Source of the DNA: JBNARI01 sp049718765
GTDB lineage: Bacteria > Bacillota > Sulfobacillia > DUMF01
Length of the DNA stretch: 64,000 nt
Assembly: GCA_049718765.1 (NCBI GenBank)
Contig: JBNARI010000005.1
Span: 21,234-85,233, forward strand
Direction: 5' to 3'
The position numbers were made by a program, and so were the translations under genes. Within the stretch, counting starts at the first letter, position 1, and every line of letters begins with the position of its first letter. Under the pieces are notes generated by a model. The model saw only the letters and a program-made list of their open reading frames with translations. It had not been told where the DNA came from and did no database searches. Below are positions 8,419 to 16,492 of this stretch, piece by piece.

Positions 8419-9123
8419 ATGCGTTGCCTAAGAAAGCTCGTCAAAATCATACCGGTGGTAGTAACCATGTACCTGTGTGCCGGGCTGACTTTGCCAGTTC
8501 AAGCCCGAGCTGCAGCAGCTTCCCTCAAGGCCGGCGCCAGGGGCCCAGACGTAGTTTCACTCCAGCAAGGCTTGCAGGTATTGGGGTACTATAGGGGGCC
8601 AATTGACGGGATCTTTGGGGCTGGAACTGCCGACGCAGTCAAGTCATTCCAACGGCAGCATGGGCTAGTTGTTGACGGCGTGGCTGGTTCCAACACCTTG
8701 TCTGCCCTGGGGCGCGCCATGGCTGCTGCTTCCGGCTCCCGATACCCGGCTGACTCTGCCCAGCTCATAGTGACCACTGCAAAGAGTCTGCTTGGGGTGA
8801 AATACAGTTGGGGAGGCCACACTCCCAAAGGGTTTGACTGCTCTGGCTTTGCCTATTACGTGGTAAACGCTGCCGGGGTCCCTTTCCCCAGGGACATACA
8901 ATCCCAGTTTAAGTGTGGCATTGCCGTGGAACGCCGGGAGCTAATGCCCGGAGACCTGGTGTTCTTTACCACCTACGCACCTGGACCCTCCCATGTGGGG
9001 ATTTACCTGGGCGATGGGGAATTCATCCACGCGTCCTCAGCCAGGGGCCAGGTGGTCATTACGCCCCTAACCAAGCAGTACTATGCAAAGCGATTCATTG
9101 GAGCCCGGAGGCCTGCTAAATGA
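8419..9123 (+). CDS. Secreted peptidoglycan hydrolase: PG-binding plus NlpC/P60 domain
   Basis: 234 residues: a signal peptide (IIPVVVTMYLCAGLTLPVQA), a PG_binding_1 repeat at about 36-95 (GPDVVSLQQGLQVLGYYRGP, then FGAGTADAVKSFQRQHGLVV), and a C-terminal NlpC/P60 cysteine peptidase. The peptidase carries the catalytic Cys in KGFDCSGFAYYV, the His in PSHVGIYLG and a following HASSARG. It probably cleaves the D-gamma-glutamyl-meso-DAP bond of wall peptides during growth, division or sporulation. The ribosome-binding site is weak. It is one of few plus-strand genes and runs convergently into the sirtuin gene with an 8-base overlap of coding ends. Confidence 0.93.
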   Translation: MRCLRKLVKIIPVVVTMYLCAGLTLPVQARAAAASLKAGARGPDVVSLQQGLQVLGYYRGPIDGIFGAGTADAVKSFQRQHGLVVDGVAGSNTLSALGRAMAAASGSRYPADSAQLIVTTAKSLLGVKYSWGGHTPKGFDCSGFAYYVVNAAGVPFPRDIQSQFKCGIAVERRELMPGDLVFFTTYAPGPSHVGIYLGDGEFIHASSARGQVVITPLTKQYYAKRFIGARRPAK

Positions 9124-9874
9124 CGCCCCTTTCCACTAGTTCCTGGATGAGTTGGCTCATGGTAAGCCCAGCTTTTTCACGAATGACAACTTCTGCCCGC
9201 CAGTCGTAAGGAGTGGGCTCCATGTTTATGATGGCAAGCCTTCCGGCCAGCCTAGGGAGGTACGCAGCAGGCGCGACCTGAAGGCTAGAACCAATCACCA
9301 GCATGAAGTCAGAGCGGTTGGCTTCCTCCACAGCTTCCGCAAACGCAGGCGGCATTGGGTCTCCGAACAGCACCACGTCTGGCCTCATCTTGCCCCCGCA
9401 TTCGCACCTGGGAGGAACTTCCCCAGCCTTGGCCTTCTCAGCTAGCTTACAGAAGGGGAACTTGCGCCCACATTCCATACACGTGGCTTCCCTCAGGTGA
9501 CCGTGCACTTCGATTACCCTTCTTGAGCCTGCCTTCTGGTGCAAGCTGTCTATGTTCTGAGTGATCACTGCCTTCAACAATCCTGCTTGTTCCAACCGTG
9601 CCAGAGCCTTGTGTGCCTCGTTGGGCTCAACTTCCGTGAAAGCCCCCAACAAAGAAAGTCCTGTGGTGTAAAAAAGGTCTGGCCTGTATTCAAGGGCATC
9701 AGCCGAAAGCACTTCCATGGGATCCACCTCTTCCCAAAGGCCAGTACCCCTGCCCCGGAAGTCAGGCAGGCCGCTTTCAGTGGACACTCCGGCACCAGTG
9801 AGCACTACGAAATGGTTTGCCGAACAAACCAGATCCGCCAGGCGCGACACGTTGGGATTCCCTGCAACTACCAT
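9116..9874 (-). CDS. cobB: NAD-dependent protein deacylase (Sir2/CobB)
   Basis: The open frame reaches 10111, but ATG 9874, preceded by GGAGGTG, gives the usual 252-residue sirtuin. Motifs in order: FVVLTGAGVSTESGLPDFRG (NAD loop), ITQNIDSLHQKAG, the catalytic histidine in VIEVHGHLREATC, a zinc ribbon CxxC...CxC, and VVLFGDPMP and LVIGSSLQVAPAAYLP. It removes acyl groups from lysines using NAD and often controls acetyl-CoA synthetase. It lies 36 bases downstream of the DASS transporter gene and may be co-transcribed with it. Confidence 0.95.
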   Translation of the reverse strand: MVVAGNPNVSRLADLVCSANHFVVLTGAGVSTESGLPDFRGRGTGLWEEVDPMEVLSADALEYRPDLFYTTGLSLLGAFTEVEPNEAHKALARLEQAGLLKAVITQNIDSLHQKAGSRRVIEVHGHLREATCMECGRKFPFCKLAEKAKAGEVPPRCECGGKMRPDVVLFGDPMPPAFAEAVEEANRSDFMLVIGSSLQVAPAAYLPRLAGRLAIINMEPTPYDWRAEVVIREKAGLTMSQLIQELVERGVI

Positions 9875-9909
9875 TCTAGCTCTTGCACCTCCAAGCACCC
9901 CGGCGGCCC

Positions 9910-11325
9910 TCACCATGGGGCAAAGCCCAGGGCAGGCCATAGGGCTGCGGATATGGCCGAAGTAACCACCACTGACACCAGGCTCAAGGCTAAGCCGGGT
10001 GCAAACAAGTCCCTGTTCTGCAACTTGCCCGTTGAATATACGGTAAGGTTTGGCAGGTTCTGGGTAACCAGCACGAACCCGTAGAAGGAAGCAACCCCGG
10101 CAAGCATGCACATCCCCACAGCGTTGTGTCCAGTGGAAACCGACAAGGAAACCAGCAGGGGCATGGTAGTGGCAATCACAGTCAGGCTGCTGGTCATGAG
10201 CAGGTGGTACAACACCAGGGCAGAGCTAATGAGAAGCGCACCAACGAATGGAGTGAACAGGCTGGCCCGGAGAGCATCGGATGCAAAGAGAGCTCTGGAA
10301 AGGTAGGCCGCGGCTCCACTGGAGTTGAGGGCATTGCTCAGTGACACCGATGCCCCTACGAGCAGCACAATATCCCAGCTTATGTTAAGAAGCTTGCGCC
10401 ATTCGGCCACCCCTATGCCTGGTGCTGCTAAAAGCAATACCCCTAGTGCGGCCGGCAGGGAAGAGTGCCAGCCAGTAATCGGCTCGGCTGCCCACAACCC
10501 CACCACCAGGGCAAGCACTGCCAGGCACTTCTTCTCCTGGGTGCTGACCTTGCCCATACGCTGCAGTTCAGCTGTGAGAAGTTTCTTGAGTTGGAGGGAA
10601 GCAGACGCAGGCACCTTGCACAGCTGACCCAGCACAAGCCAGGTACACCCCAGGAGCGCTACGGTCAAGGGCACCCCCACTTTCAGCCAGTCCCAATAGC
10701 TAATGGTTACTCCAGTTAAGGTCCTGAACAGATCCACGGCGAACACGTTGGAGACAGCTGCAGTGAGGGTAGTGAGTCCAGTCACTGTGCCACCGTACGC
10801 AAGACCCAGGAGCATCGTCTTGGTGAACCGTTCACCAAGGCCCAACCTTTCCGCCTCATCAGTAAGGCTCTGGACAAGGGGAAGCAGAAGTGCAGTACGC
10901 ACCCCATAGCCAGGAATCGCAAAGCTGAGCACCAGCTGCACCAGGAAAAGGCCTAAAAGCCAGCCTTTCGGCGTTGGGGGAAACTTGCCCATGACTGCAA
11001 AAGCCAGCCGCTTCCCCACTGGCGTTTGGTTCACCGCTTCCGCAATCATAAACCCCAAAGTTATGAGGAAGACTGATGGTGAGGCCATGCCTGCCAAGGA
11101 TTCTTCAAGGCTACACGTGCCGCTCAGGCACAGGGTGAGGATTATGGCGATGGACGACATTGTTACCGGGATTGCCTCAGTAAGCCAGAGTATCAGGGCT
11201 CCAAGGCAAATTCCCACCACCTTGATGCCCTTTAGGGAAAGCTCCGCAGGCGCAAACTTTGCCCAGATTGCCACCGACAGTAGAATCGCAACAGCGCAGA
11301 CAAGCAGCTTCTTTGCTGAAGCCAT
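9910..11325 (-). CDS. DASS-family (SLC13) sodium/anion symporter
   Basis: A 471-residue membrane protein with about 11-12 hydrophobic segments. LGALILWLTEAIPVTMSSIA is the DASS scaffold signature, TLGFMIAEAVNQTPVGKRLA follows, and the paired repeat has SWDIVLLVGASVSLSNALNS near residues 310-335, the SNT-type Na/substrate-binding loop. Members import sulfate, phosphate or C4-dicarboxylates with sodium; substrate cannot be told here. The start ATG shares one base with the cobO stop (TGATG), and GGTGGAG serves as ribosome-binding site, implying translational coupling. Confidence 0.92.
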   Translation of the reverse strand: MASAKKLLVCAVAILLSVAIWAKFAPAELSLKGIKVVGICLGALILWLTEAIPVTMSSIAIILTLCLSGTCSLEESLAGMASPSVFLITLGFMIAEAVNQTPVGKRLAFAVMGKFPPTPKGWLLGLFLVQLVLSFAIPGYGVRTALLLPLVQSLTDEAERLGLGERFTKTMLLGLAYGGTVTGLTTLTAAVSNVFAVDLFRTLTGVTISYWDWLKVGVPLTVALLGCTWLVLGQLCKVPASASLQLKKLLTAELQRMGKVSTQEKKCLAVLALVVGLWAAEPITGWHSSLPAALGVLLLAAPGIGVAEWRKLLNISWDIVLLVGASVSLSNALNSSGAAAYLSRALFASDALRASLFTPFVGALLISSALVLYHLLMTSSLTVIATTMPLLVSLSVSTGHNAVGMCMLAGVASFYGFVLVTQNLPNLTVYSTGKLQNRDLFAPGLALSLVSVVVTSAISAALWPALGFAPW

Positions 11326-11876
11326 CAGAACTCCACCGACTCCAGGGCCGGCACACCGTTGTAGTAGTGGTGCTTGACCAGGCGCATTTCGGTAACTGTG
11401 TCGGCTGCTTCAATGATCTCGGGACGCGCGTACCTTCCCGTGAGCACCACATGGGTGGCTGGGTTTCTGTTATTGATCAAGCGGAGCACTCTTTCTATGG
11501 GCACCAGGCCATAATCGATAGCCACGTTTATCTCATCCAAAACAACAATATGATATTGTCCCGACGCCACAGATTCCTCGGCGAGGGCAAGGCCTTCTGC
11601 GGCAAGCCTAATGTCGTCGGGATGAGGCTTGTCCCGGGAAACGAAACAGTCCCGGCCTGACTTCACCACTTTGATTTCGGGAATCCGCTCAGCAGCTAGC
11701 ACTGCTTCGCCGTACTTGTTCCCTGACCCCTTCATGAACTGAATGACCAGGCTCTTTTTGCCATGTCCTGCAGCGCGCATACAAAGGCCGAAGGCAGCAG
11801 TGGTCTTCCCCTTGCCATCCCCCGTGTACACAATGCATAGGCTTGTCCTTTTCCCTTTTTCCACCGCATTTTTCAC
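11325..11876 (-). CDS. cobO: Cob(I)yrinic acid a,c-diamide adenosyltransferase (CobO/BtuR type)
   Basis: The frame opens at 11945, but a GTG at 11876 overlaps the upstream stop as GTGA and gives 183 residues, the family length. Motifs: VYTGDGKGKTTAAFGLCMRA (P-loop), SLVIQFMKG, HIVVLDEINVAIDYGLV and HVVLTGRYARPEIIEAADTV. The enzyme transfers the 5'-deoxyadenosyl group of ATP to cobalt(I) corrinoids. This fits an organism with the B12-dependent methionine synthase found at 38497-40902. It is sandwiched between a PQQ-repeat protein and an anion transporter, not in a cobalamin operon. Confidence 0.93.
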   Translation of the reverse strand: MKNAVEKGKRTSLCIVYTGDGKGKTTAAFGLCMRAAGHGKKSLVIQFMKGSGNKYGEAVLAAERIPEIKVVKSGRDCFVSRDKPHPDDIRLAAEGLALAEESVASGQYHIVVLDEINVAIDYGLVPIERVLRLINNRNPATHVVLTGRYARPEIIEAADTVTEMRLVKHHYYNGVPALESVEF

Positions 11877-13384
11877 CGTCCCTGTGGGTACGTTGCTGGA
11901 ATAACGTGGGCAGTTAAGCTGGCTTGGTCCCAAGAAATGGACCACCCAACCGCCTCCACAAACGCCCTAACGGGCACCATTACACGTGAGTTAGCTATGG
12001 TGACGGGACCCGGAGTTTCCGCTCGCTTTCCGCCAACCATTATATAACACTCGCCAACGGGTACCCATGCCTGAACCTCCCCCGAGGAACACTTCACCTG
12101 CCAACTCCCGGGATCCCAGTCAACCACAAAACCCATGGCCTGAGCAAGGGTTCGCAATGGCGCGTACATAACCTGACCCCAAAGGTAGATCGGAGCTTCG
12201 GGGTCCACCACCTGCCTGCCCTGGACCGTTATACCCGGTCTGCCCAGGGTTACTGCCTGGTCAACCAACGGTACGATCACGGTTCGGCCACAGGCCAGGG
12301 CTCCGGACGCAAATTGTGACGTGAATCCCTTTTCCCAAACAAGGTGTCCGCTTACGGCGTCCAAAGCAAGCACTTTGCCGCAGGACGCAGCTTCCCAGTA
12401 CAGCGTAACCACCAATTCGGGCTCTTGGCCCAAAGAGATTCCAATCACGTTGGGGTAAAACGTTGCTTTCCTCTTGCCCACTTTGGTTACCAGGGCTTCG
12501 CCAGTCCATTGCCACTTGAGGTCACCGGTAGCAGCGTCCAGCGCAACCACCCTCCCCTGGCTCCCCGCATAAAGCGTATCGTGACACACAAGCATCGAGC
12601 CCCACCTTGAGCTAAAGCTGTCACGGAACCGCCATAACGGCTGTCCGGAATCGGTATCCAAAGCCCACACTGAGCCAGCCTCGTCTGACGAAGTGATGGC
12701 GAATAGGGTATCTCCCTGCACTTGGATATACCCTCCTGACCAGCCCTCAAGCTGTGCAAGCAACCGCACTTGGCCAGTAGCTGCTGTAATGGCGTATACC
12801 CTGGCGCGCCCAGTTCCGCCGCCAGCCGTTACCACATACACTGTGTCCCCCGTGGCCACCGGGGGGCCACCAGGAAGGTCACCTAGGCTTGCCTTCCACA
12901 TAGTGGCACCAGTAACGGCCAGCAAGGCATACGCAGTGCCACTCTGGCCAATTACGTAAATGTTCTTGCTGTCAAAGGCTGGGTCACAAACCACAGGGTC
13001 ACCCAGGTCCGTTTCCCAGTTCACCGCTCCCGTAAAAGAGTCAAGACAGGTGACCTTACCCTGGTCGGTGCCAAAGACGATGCTTCCTCCCAGCACCGCA
13101 AAACCTCCGCGCACAATGCCATGACTGTTGACTCGCCAGACCACTTGCCCAGTCTGGAGCTGCACCGCAAGTACCTCGCCACTGCGCAGCGACATGAACA
13201 ATGTGTCTTGGCAAACCCCAGGATTGGAACGCACTTGAAGTTGGGCTTCTATACCCCATCGCCTCACTACCCATTCCACCCCAGGCGACGCTGCATGGGT
13301 CCAGCCTGGCACACCCAACCCGATAACAAAACTGCAAGCCAACAGAAGAACAGACACCGCTGTCCCAACCATATGATGGAACAT
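11873..13384 (-). CDS. Secreted PQQ-repeat beta-propeller with copper-amine-oxidase-like C-terminal domain
   Basis: 503 residues with a signal peptide (VSVLLLACSFVIGLGVPGWTHA). Then come about seven PQQ/BamB-like blades with repeated G.V.ALD..TG...W patterns (for example LDSFTGAVNWETDLG, LDTDSGQPLWRF, LDAATGDLKWQW, LDAVSGHLVWEKG). The last 110 residues hold a Cu-amine-oxidase N-like module (VMYAPLRTLAQAMGFVVDWD, ANSRVMVPVRAFVEAVGWSI), a cell-surface domain frequent in Clostridia. An enzymatic role is unlikely; it is probably an extracellular binding or scaffolding protein. AGGAAGGAG precedes ATG 13384. Its start codon overlaps that of the divergent L,D-transpeptidase gene by two bases. Confidence 0.88.
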   Translation of the reverse strand: MFHHMVGTAVSVLLLACSFVIGLGVPGWTHAASPGVEWVVRRWGIEAQLQVRSNPGVCQDTLFMSLRSGEVLAVQLQTGQVVWRVNSHGIVRGGFAVLGGSIVFGTDQGKVTCLDSFTGAVNWETDLGDPVVCDPAFDSKNIYVIGQSGTAYALLAVTGATMWKASLGDLPGGPPVATGDTVYVVTAGGGTGRARVYAITAATGQVRLLAQLEGWSGGYIQVQGDTLFAITSSDEAGSVWALDTDSGQPLWRFRDSFSSRWGSMLVCHDTLYAGSQGRVVALDAATGDLKWQWTGEALVTKVGKRKATFYPNVIGISLGQEPELVVTLYWEAASCGKVLALDAVSGHLVWEKGFTSQFASGALACGRTVIVPLVDQAVTLGRPGITVQGRQVVDPEAPIYLWGQVMYAPLRTLAQAMGFVVDWDPGSWQVKCSSGEVQAWVPVGECYIMVGGKRAETPGPVTIANSRVMVPVRAFVEAVGWSISWDQASLTAHVIPATYPQGR

Positions 13385-13817
13385 GAGCGTCTCTCCTTCC
13401 TACGTGAGGATAGAGATCAATAGGTCAACCTTGGAACTCAGCCTGGTGCTGTATGACAAGGATTGGTATACTTTCCCGTGTGCCCTGGGCAAGCCAGCCA
13501 CCCCTACCCCCGCTGGCAATTGGGCAATAAGAGAAAAAGTGGTCAACCCGTCCTGGGAAGTCCTGGGCAGCCACTGGATGGGCCTCAACATTCCCAACGG
13601 CAACTACGGTATCCACGGGACGAACGCGCCATGGTCCATTGGCCATTACATATCCAACGGATGCATCAGGTTGCTCAACCAACACATCGAGTTCCTCTTC
13701 CCGTTAGTGCCAATCGGTACGCCCTTCACTCCAATACTCATGCCACGAGTCCTCTGGTCTTACCTTCTTGCCACAAAACCAAAGCTCGCATTCGGGGTAT
13801 TGCTCCGCCAGTCCTAA
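13383..13817 (+). CDS. L,D-transpeptidase (YkuD domain), no visible signal peptide
   Basis: 144 residues, nearly only a YkuD catalytic domain: RIEINRSTLELSLVLYDKD, the substrate strand FPCALGKPATPTPAGNWAI, and the active site IHGTNAPWSIGHYISNGCIRL with catalytic His and Cys (HGT...SNGCIR). Such enzymes make 3-3 cross-links or act on spore or cell-wall peptides. There is no clear signal sequence or LysM domain, so export is unexplained. No good ribosome-binding site precedes ATG 13383, and GTG 13404 is another possible start. Its 3' third overlaps an antisense small frame (13704-13922). Confidence 0.88.
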   Translation: MSVSPSYVRIEINRSTLELSLVLYDKDWYTFPCALGKPATPTPAGNWAIREKVVNPSWEVLGSHWMGLNIPNGNYGIHGTNAPWSIGHYISNGCIRLLNQHIEFLFPLVPIGTPFTPILMPRVLWSYLLATKPKLAFGVLLRQS

Positions 13818-13922
13818 AAGCAGCATTTGCAAGTACTTCTGAGCCATCTGCTTCAATTCGCCGGCGTCCGGACGCCCCCTTGCACAGCCACTTTTATCCA
13901 CGAAGGATATCTCCACTCTCAC
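13704..13922 (-). CDS. Small hypothetical protein coupled to degV
   Basis: A 72-residue hydrophilic protein starting with GTG at 13922, which overlaps the degV stop as GTGA. GGGAGG lies about ten bases upstream, the same coupling style seen elsewhere in this genome. It reads MRVEISFVDKSG..., has a central helix (LKQMAQKYLQMLLLGLAEQY) and an acidic/aromatic tail. I recognise no family. Against it: its 3' 114 bases are antisense to the L,D-transpeptidase gene. Confidence 0.45.
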   Translation of the reverse strand: MRVEISFVDKSGCARGRPDAGELKQMAQKYLQMLLLGLAEQYPECELWFCGKKVRPEDSWHEYWSEGRTDWH

Positions 13923-14803
13923 TGCAATGACCTGCCTCCCATAGCCCTCTTATTCTTTGGCGATCGCAAGAAGAACACCGACACTGTTCCAGGACCCACG
14001 TGGCTACCAATGGTGGCCCCGATTTGGGAAATAAGGAAATGCTTGGTGCCAAACCGCTCCTCGATTGCCTGTTTAAGGGACATGCAAAGCTCCACGTTGT
14101 CGGCGTGGTTCAAGCCAATCACCTGTGAAGACAGGTTCTCGCCCCTTTCTTCCATCACCTCAAGCATCTTGTTAAGAATACCTTTCTTGCCCCTCACTTT
14201 GTCCAAAGGTACTATTGCGCCGTCCTCAAACTGGAGAATCGGGTGTACGTTAAGGATAGTACCTACAGCAGCCGCAGCTGGAGAAATGCGTCCGCCTTTC
14301 TTGAGCATTTCTAGGGATCCCACCGCAAATATGTGCTCCATGTGGTCACGCATAAAGGTCACCCTCTCCACGATACGCTCCATGCTCGCACCTTCCCGAG
14401 CCATCACGGCTGCTTCCTTTACGATGAGCCCTTCTCCAACTGAAGCGGCTTTAGAGTCCACCACGGTGATCCGCTCGGGATCCACAGTGTCCCTTGCCAC
14501 GCACGCGGATTGGTAAGTGCCGCTCAGTTTGGACGAAAAACAAATGCACAATACAGCGTACCCCTGGGCAATTGCCTGGCGGAACTGCCTAGCGAAATCA
14601 GAGGGCGGGATTTGGGCTGTTTTGGGTAACACAGGGGATTTCTTGAGTTTGGCGTAAAACTCTGAAGGGCTAATGGTAACTCTATCGTAATAAGTCTCGT
14701 CCCCAAAGCTCACCGCCATGGGCACCATATCAACGCCCAAAGCGTTCAAGTAGTCCCTGTCAAGGTCACACGTGCTATCCGTAATCACCTTTATGCTGGT
14801 CAT
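13919..14803 (-). CDS. DegV family fatty-acid-binding protein
   Basis: 294 residues with the DegV pattern: IKVITDSTCDLDRDYLNALG, MVPMAVSFGDETYYD, SPVLPKTAQIPPSDFARQFR, the phosphate/carboxylate loop CICFSSKLSGTYQSA, VVDSKAASVGEGLIV and LEMLKKGGRISPAAAAVG. Members bind a fatty acid and act as FakB subunits presenting it to FakA kinase for phospholipid synthesis. No fakA is seen in the window. Length is normal. It is followed with 4-base overlap by a small hypothetical gene. Confidence 0.95.
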   Translation of the reverse strand: MTSIKVITDSTCDLDRDYLNALGVDMVPMAVSFGDETYYDRVTISPSEFYAKLKKSPVLPKTAQIPPSDFARQFRQAIAQGYAVLCICFSSKLSGTYQSACVARDTVDPERITVVDSKAASVGEGLIVKEAAVMAREGASMERIVERVTFMRDHMEHIFAVGSLEMLKKGGRISPAAAAVGTILNVHPILQFEDGAIVPLDKVRGKKGILNKMLEVMEERGENLSSQVIGLNHADNVELCMSLKQAIEERFGTKHFLISQIGATIGSHVGPGTVSVFFLRSPKNKRAMGGRSLQ

Positions 14804-14947
14804 GGCGTCCCTGGAGCCCGGCCTCCTTTATCACACAATCTCAAGTACACCCATTATAATCCAACCGCGTGTGGCAAGCACCTACCGTGTAATAACCCAG
14901 ATTCCCACGGATATATGTTTCACCAGGACGTTTGGGAAGGGATGCGC

Positions 14948-16387
14948 TTGCTGAGGGCAGCCATTTACTGTAGGGTTTCCACCGATGAACAAGCTCGGGA
15001 TGGCCTGTCCATCGCGGCACAGCGAAAGCTGCTTCTGGACTACGCATCCGCACACAACATGGAAGTTGTTGCAGAGTACGTGGACGAAGGCGCGTCCGGT
15101 AGAACCGCAGCTAGGCCCCAATTCCAGCTCATGATAAAAGCAGCTCGCTCCCAACCCAGGCCATTCGATGTCATACTGGTCCATAAGACGGACCGTTTCG
15201 CCAGAAACCGAGAAGACGCTATCGTTTACAAGGCCTTGCTGCGCAGGGAATGCGGCGTGCACGTGGTGTGCGCGTCAGAGCAATTCGACGACACGCCCAC
15301 AGGACGTTTGCTCGAAGGCCTCATGGAGGTGGTGGCCGAGTTCTTCTCCCTCAACCTGTCCCAGGAAGTGCATAAGGGTATGAAGGAAAAGGCATTGCGC
15401 GGAGGCAAAGCCCTCGGAAAGCTGCCCTTTGGATACCGAACTGAACCCGACGGCACAATTGGGGTGGTGCCTGAACAGGCAGAAGTGGTCAGGCTCATAT
15501 TCCAGCAATACGCCACAGGAGACTGGAGTCTGGCCCAACTAGCTCGCGAGCTTAAAGCCAAATATGGCCGCTTTGGCTTAAGGTGGTCCACTGCCACGCT
15601 TCGCAACATGATTAGGAACCGCTTCTACGTTGGTTGCCTTGTGTGGAACGTGAGGAAGGGCCGCGGAGGCCAAAGGACATGGCGCACTCCAAACGAATGG
15701 GTAGTGGTGGAAGACTCCCACCCTGCCATCATTCAGCCAGACGTTTACCAAAAGGCAAACCAGGTGCTGTCCCAGAGGGCCCGTCGCAGGGGCCGCAATC
15801 CCCAGCAAGATTATGCCTTAAAGGGGCTCGCCTTTTGCATGGACTGCGGCAGCTCCATGTGTTCTAACACCTTGCCCCATCACGCCCGGCAGCTTTCGTG
15901 TTCCGGCTACCATAACCACAAAGGTTGCTACTACAATCACATTCCAATGGGGCTTGCTGAAGCTGCCGTGGTTTCCGCGCTGCGGGACCTGTTGGCAGGC
16001 TTCTTCGGCCTGGACCACTTGACAATCGCGGAACGGCAGGAGACCGTGGAGCCCGCACTGGCGAACCCTAGCAAAACCGAGGCCCAACTGAAGCGCCAGT
16101 TTGAACTGTACGTGGCAGGAGCCATAACTGTCGAGCAGTTCACACAGTACCTACAGGCGGAACGCTCTGGAATCGCCGCCCAGCCGGCCCAGGGGAGCAC
16201 ATCCTCGGGGCAACAAAATGGTCAGTCGAGATTGGCAGAAGTTACTGCAAGAGCCAAAGCCATACTGGAACTCATGGACGACCCAGAACTGCCAGCTCAG
16301 GTGAGGCGCAATGCGCTCAAGAAAGTGATATACCGCGTTGAGTGGTCCCGCAGACAGGACGTGCTGCAAATCACCTTCGTCGTGTGA
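14948..16387 (+). CDS. Large serine recombinase (resolvase + recombinase + zinc ribbon)
   Basis: The frame runs from 14915. The likely start is TTG 14948, seven bases after GGGAAGG (about 479 residues); ATG 14942 is the alternative. Domains: serine resolvase catalytic domain (LRAAIYCRVSTDEQARDGLS with the nucleophilic Ser, then VILVHKTDRFARNREDA), Recombinase domain (GGKALGKLPFGYRTEPDG, LRWSTATLRNMIRNRFYVGC), a zinc ribbon (CMDCGSSM...C...C) and a C-terminal coiled coil. Such enzymes integrate and excise phages, SCCmec-like elements, or rearrange sporulation genes. No element genes flank it, so it is either a lone remnant or a resident recombinase. It is on the strand opposite to its neighbours. 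Confidence 0.93.
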   Translation: MLRAAIYCRVSTDEQARDGLSIAAQRKLLLDYASAHNMEVVAEYVDEGASGRTAARPQFQLMIKAARSQPRPFDVILVHKTDRFARNREDAIVYKALLRRECGVHVVCASEQFDDTPTGRLLEGLMEVVAEFFSLNLSQEVHKGMKEKALRGGKALGKLPFGYRTEPDGTIGVVPEQAEVVRLIFQQYATGDWSLAQLARELKAKYGRFGLRWSTATLRNMIRNRFYVGCLVWNVRKGRGGQRTWRTPNEWVVVEDSHPAIIQPDVYQKANQVLSQRARRRGRNPQQDYALKGLAFCMDCGSSMCSNTLPHHARQLSCSGYHNHKGCYYNHIPMGLAEAAVVSALRDLLAGFFGLDHLTIAERQETVEPALANPSKTEAQLKRQFELYVAGAITVEQFTQYLQAERSGIAAQPAQGSTSSGQQNGQSRLAEVTARAKAILELMDDPELPAQVRRNALKKVIYRVEWSRRQDVLQITFVV

Positions 16388-16492
16388 TTATCTCAAACAC
16401 AGGTACTCCGGTATTCATTTACGGGGAATACGGCAGCGAGACATGACCTCAGCCCTGCTTCATGCTACAGTTGACAGCAGTACCATTTCCGA

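Noticed and set aside
9875..10111. N-terminal extension of the sirtuin.
   Set aside because: It overlaps the DASS transporter end and has no sirtuin homology; ATG 9874 has GGAGGTG and gives the family length.
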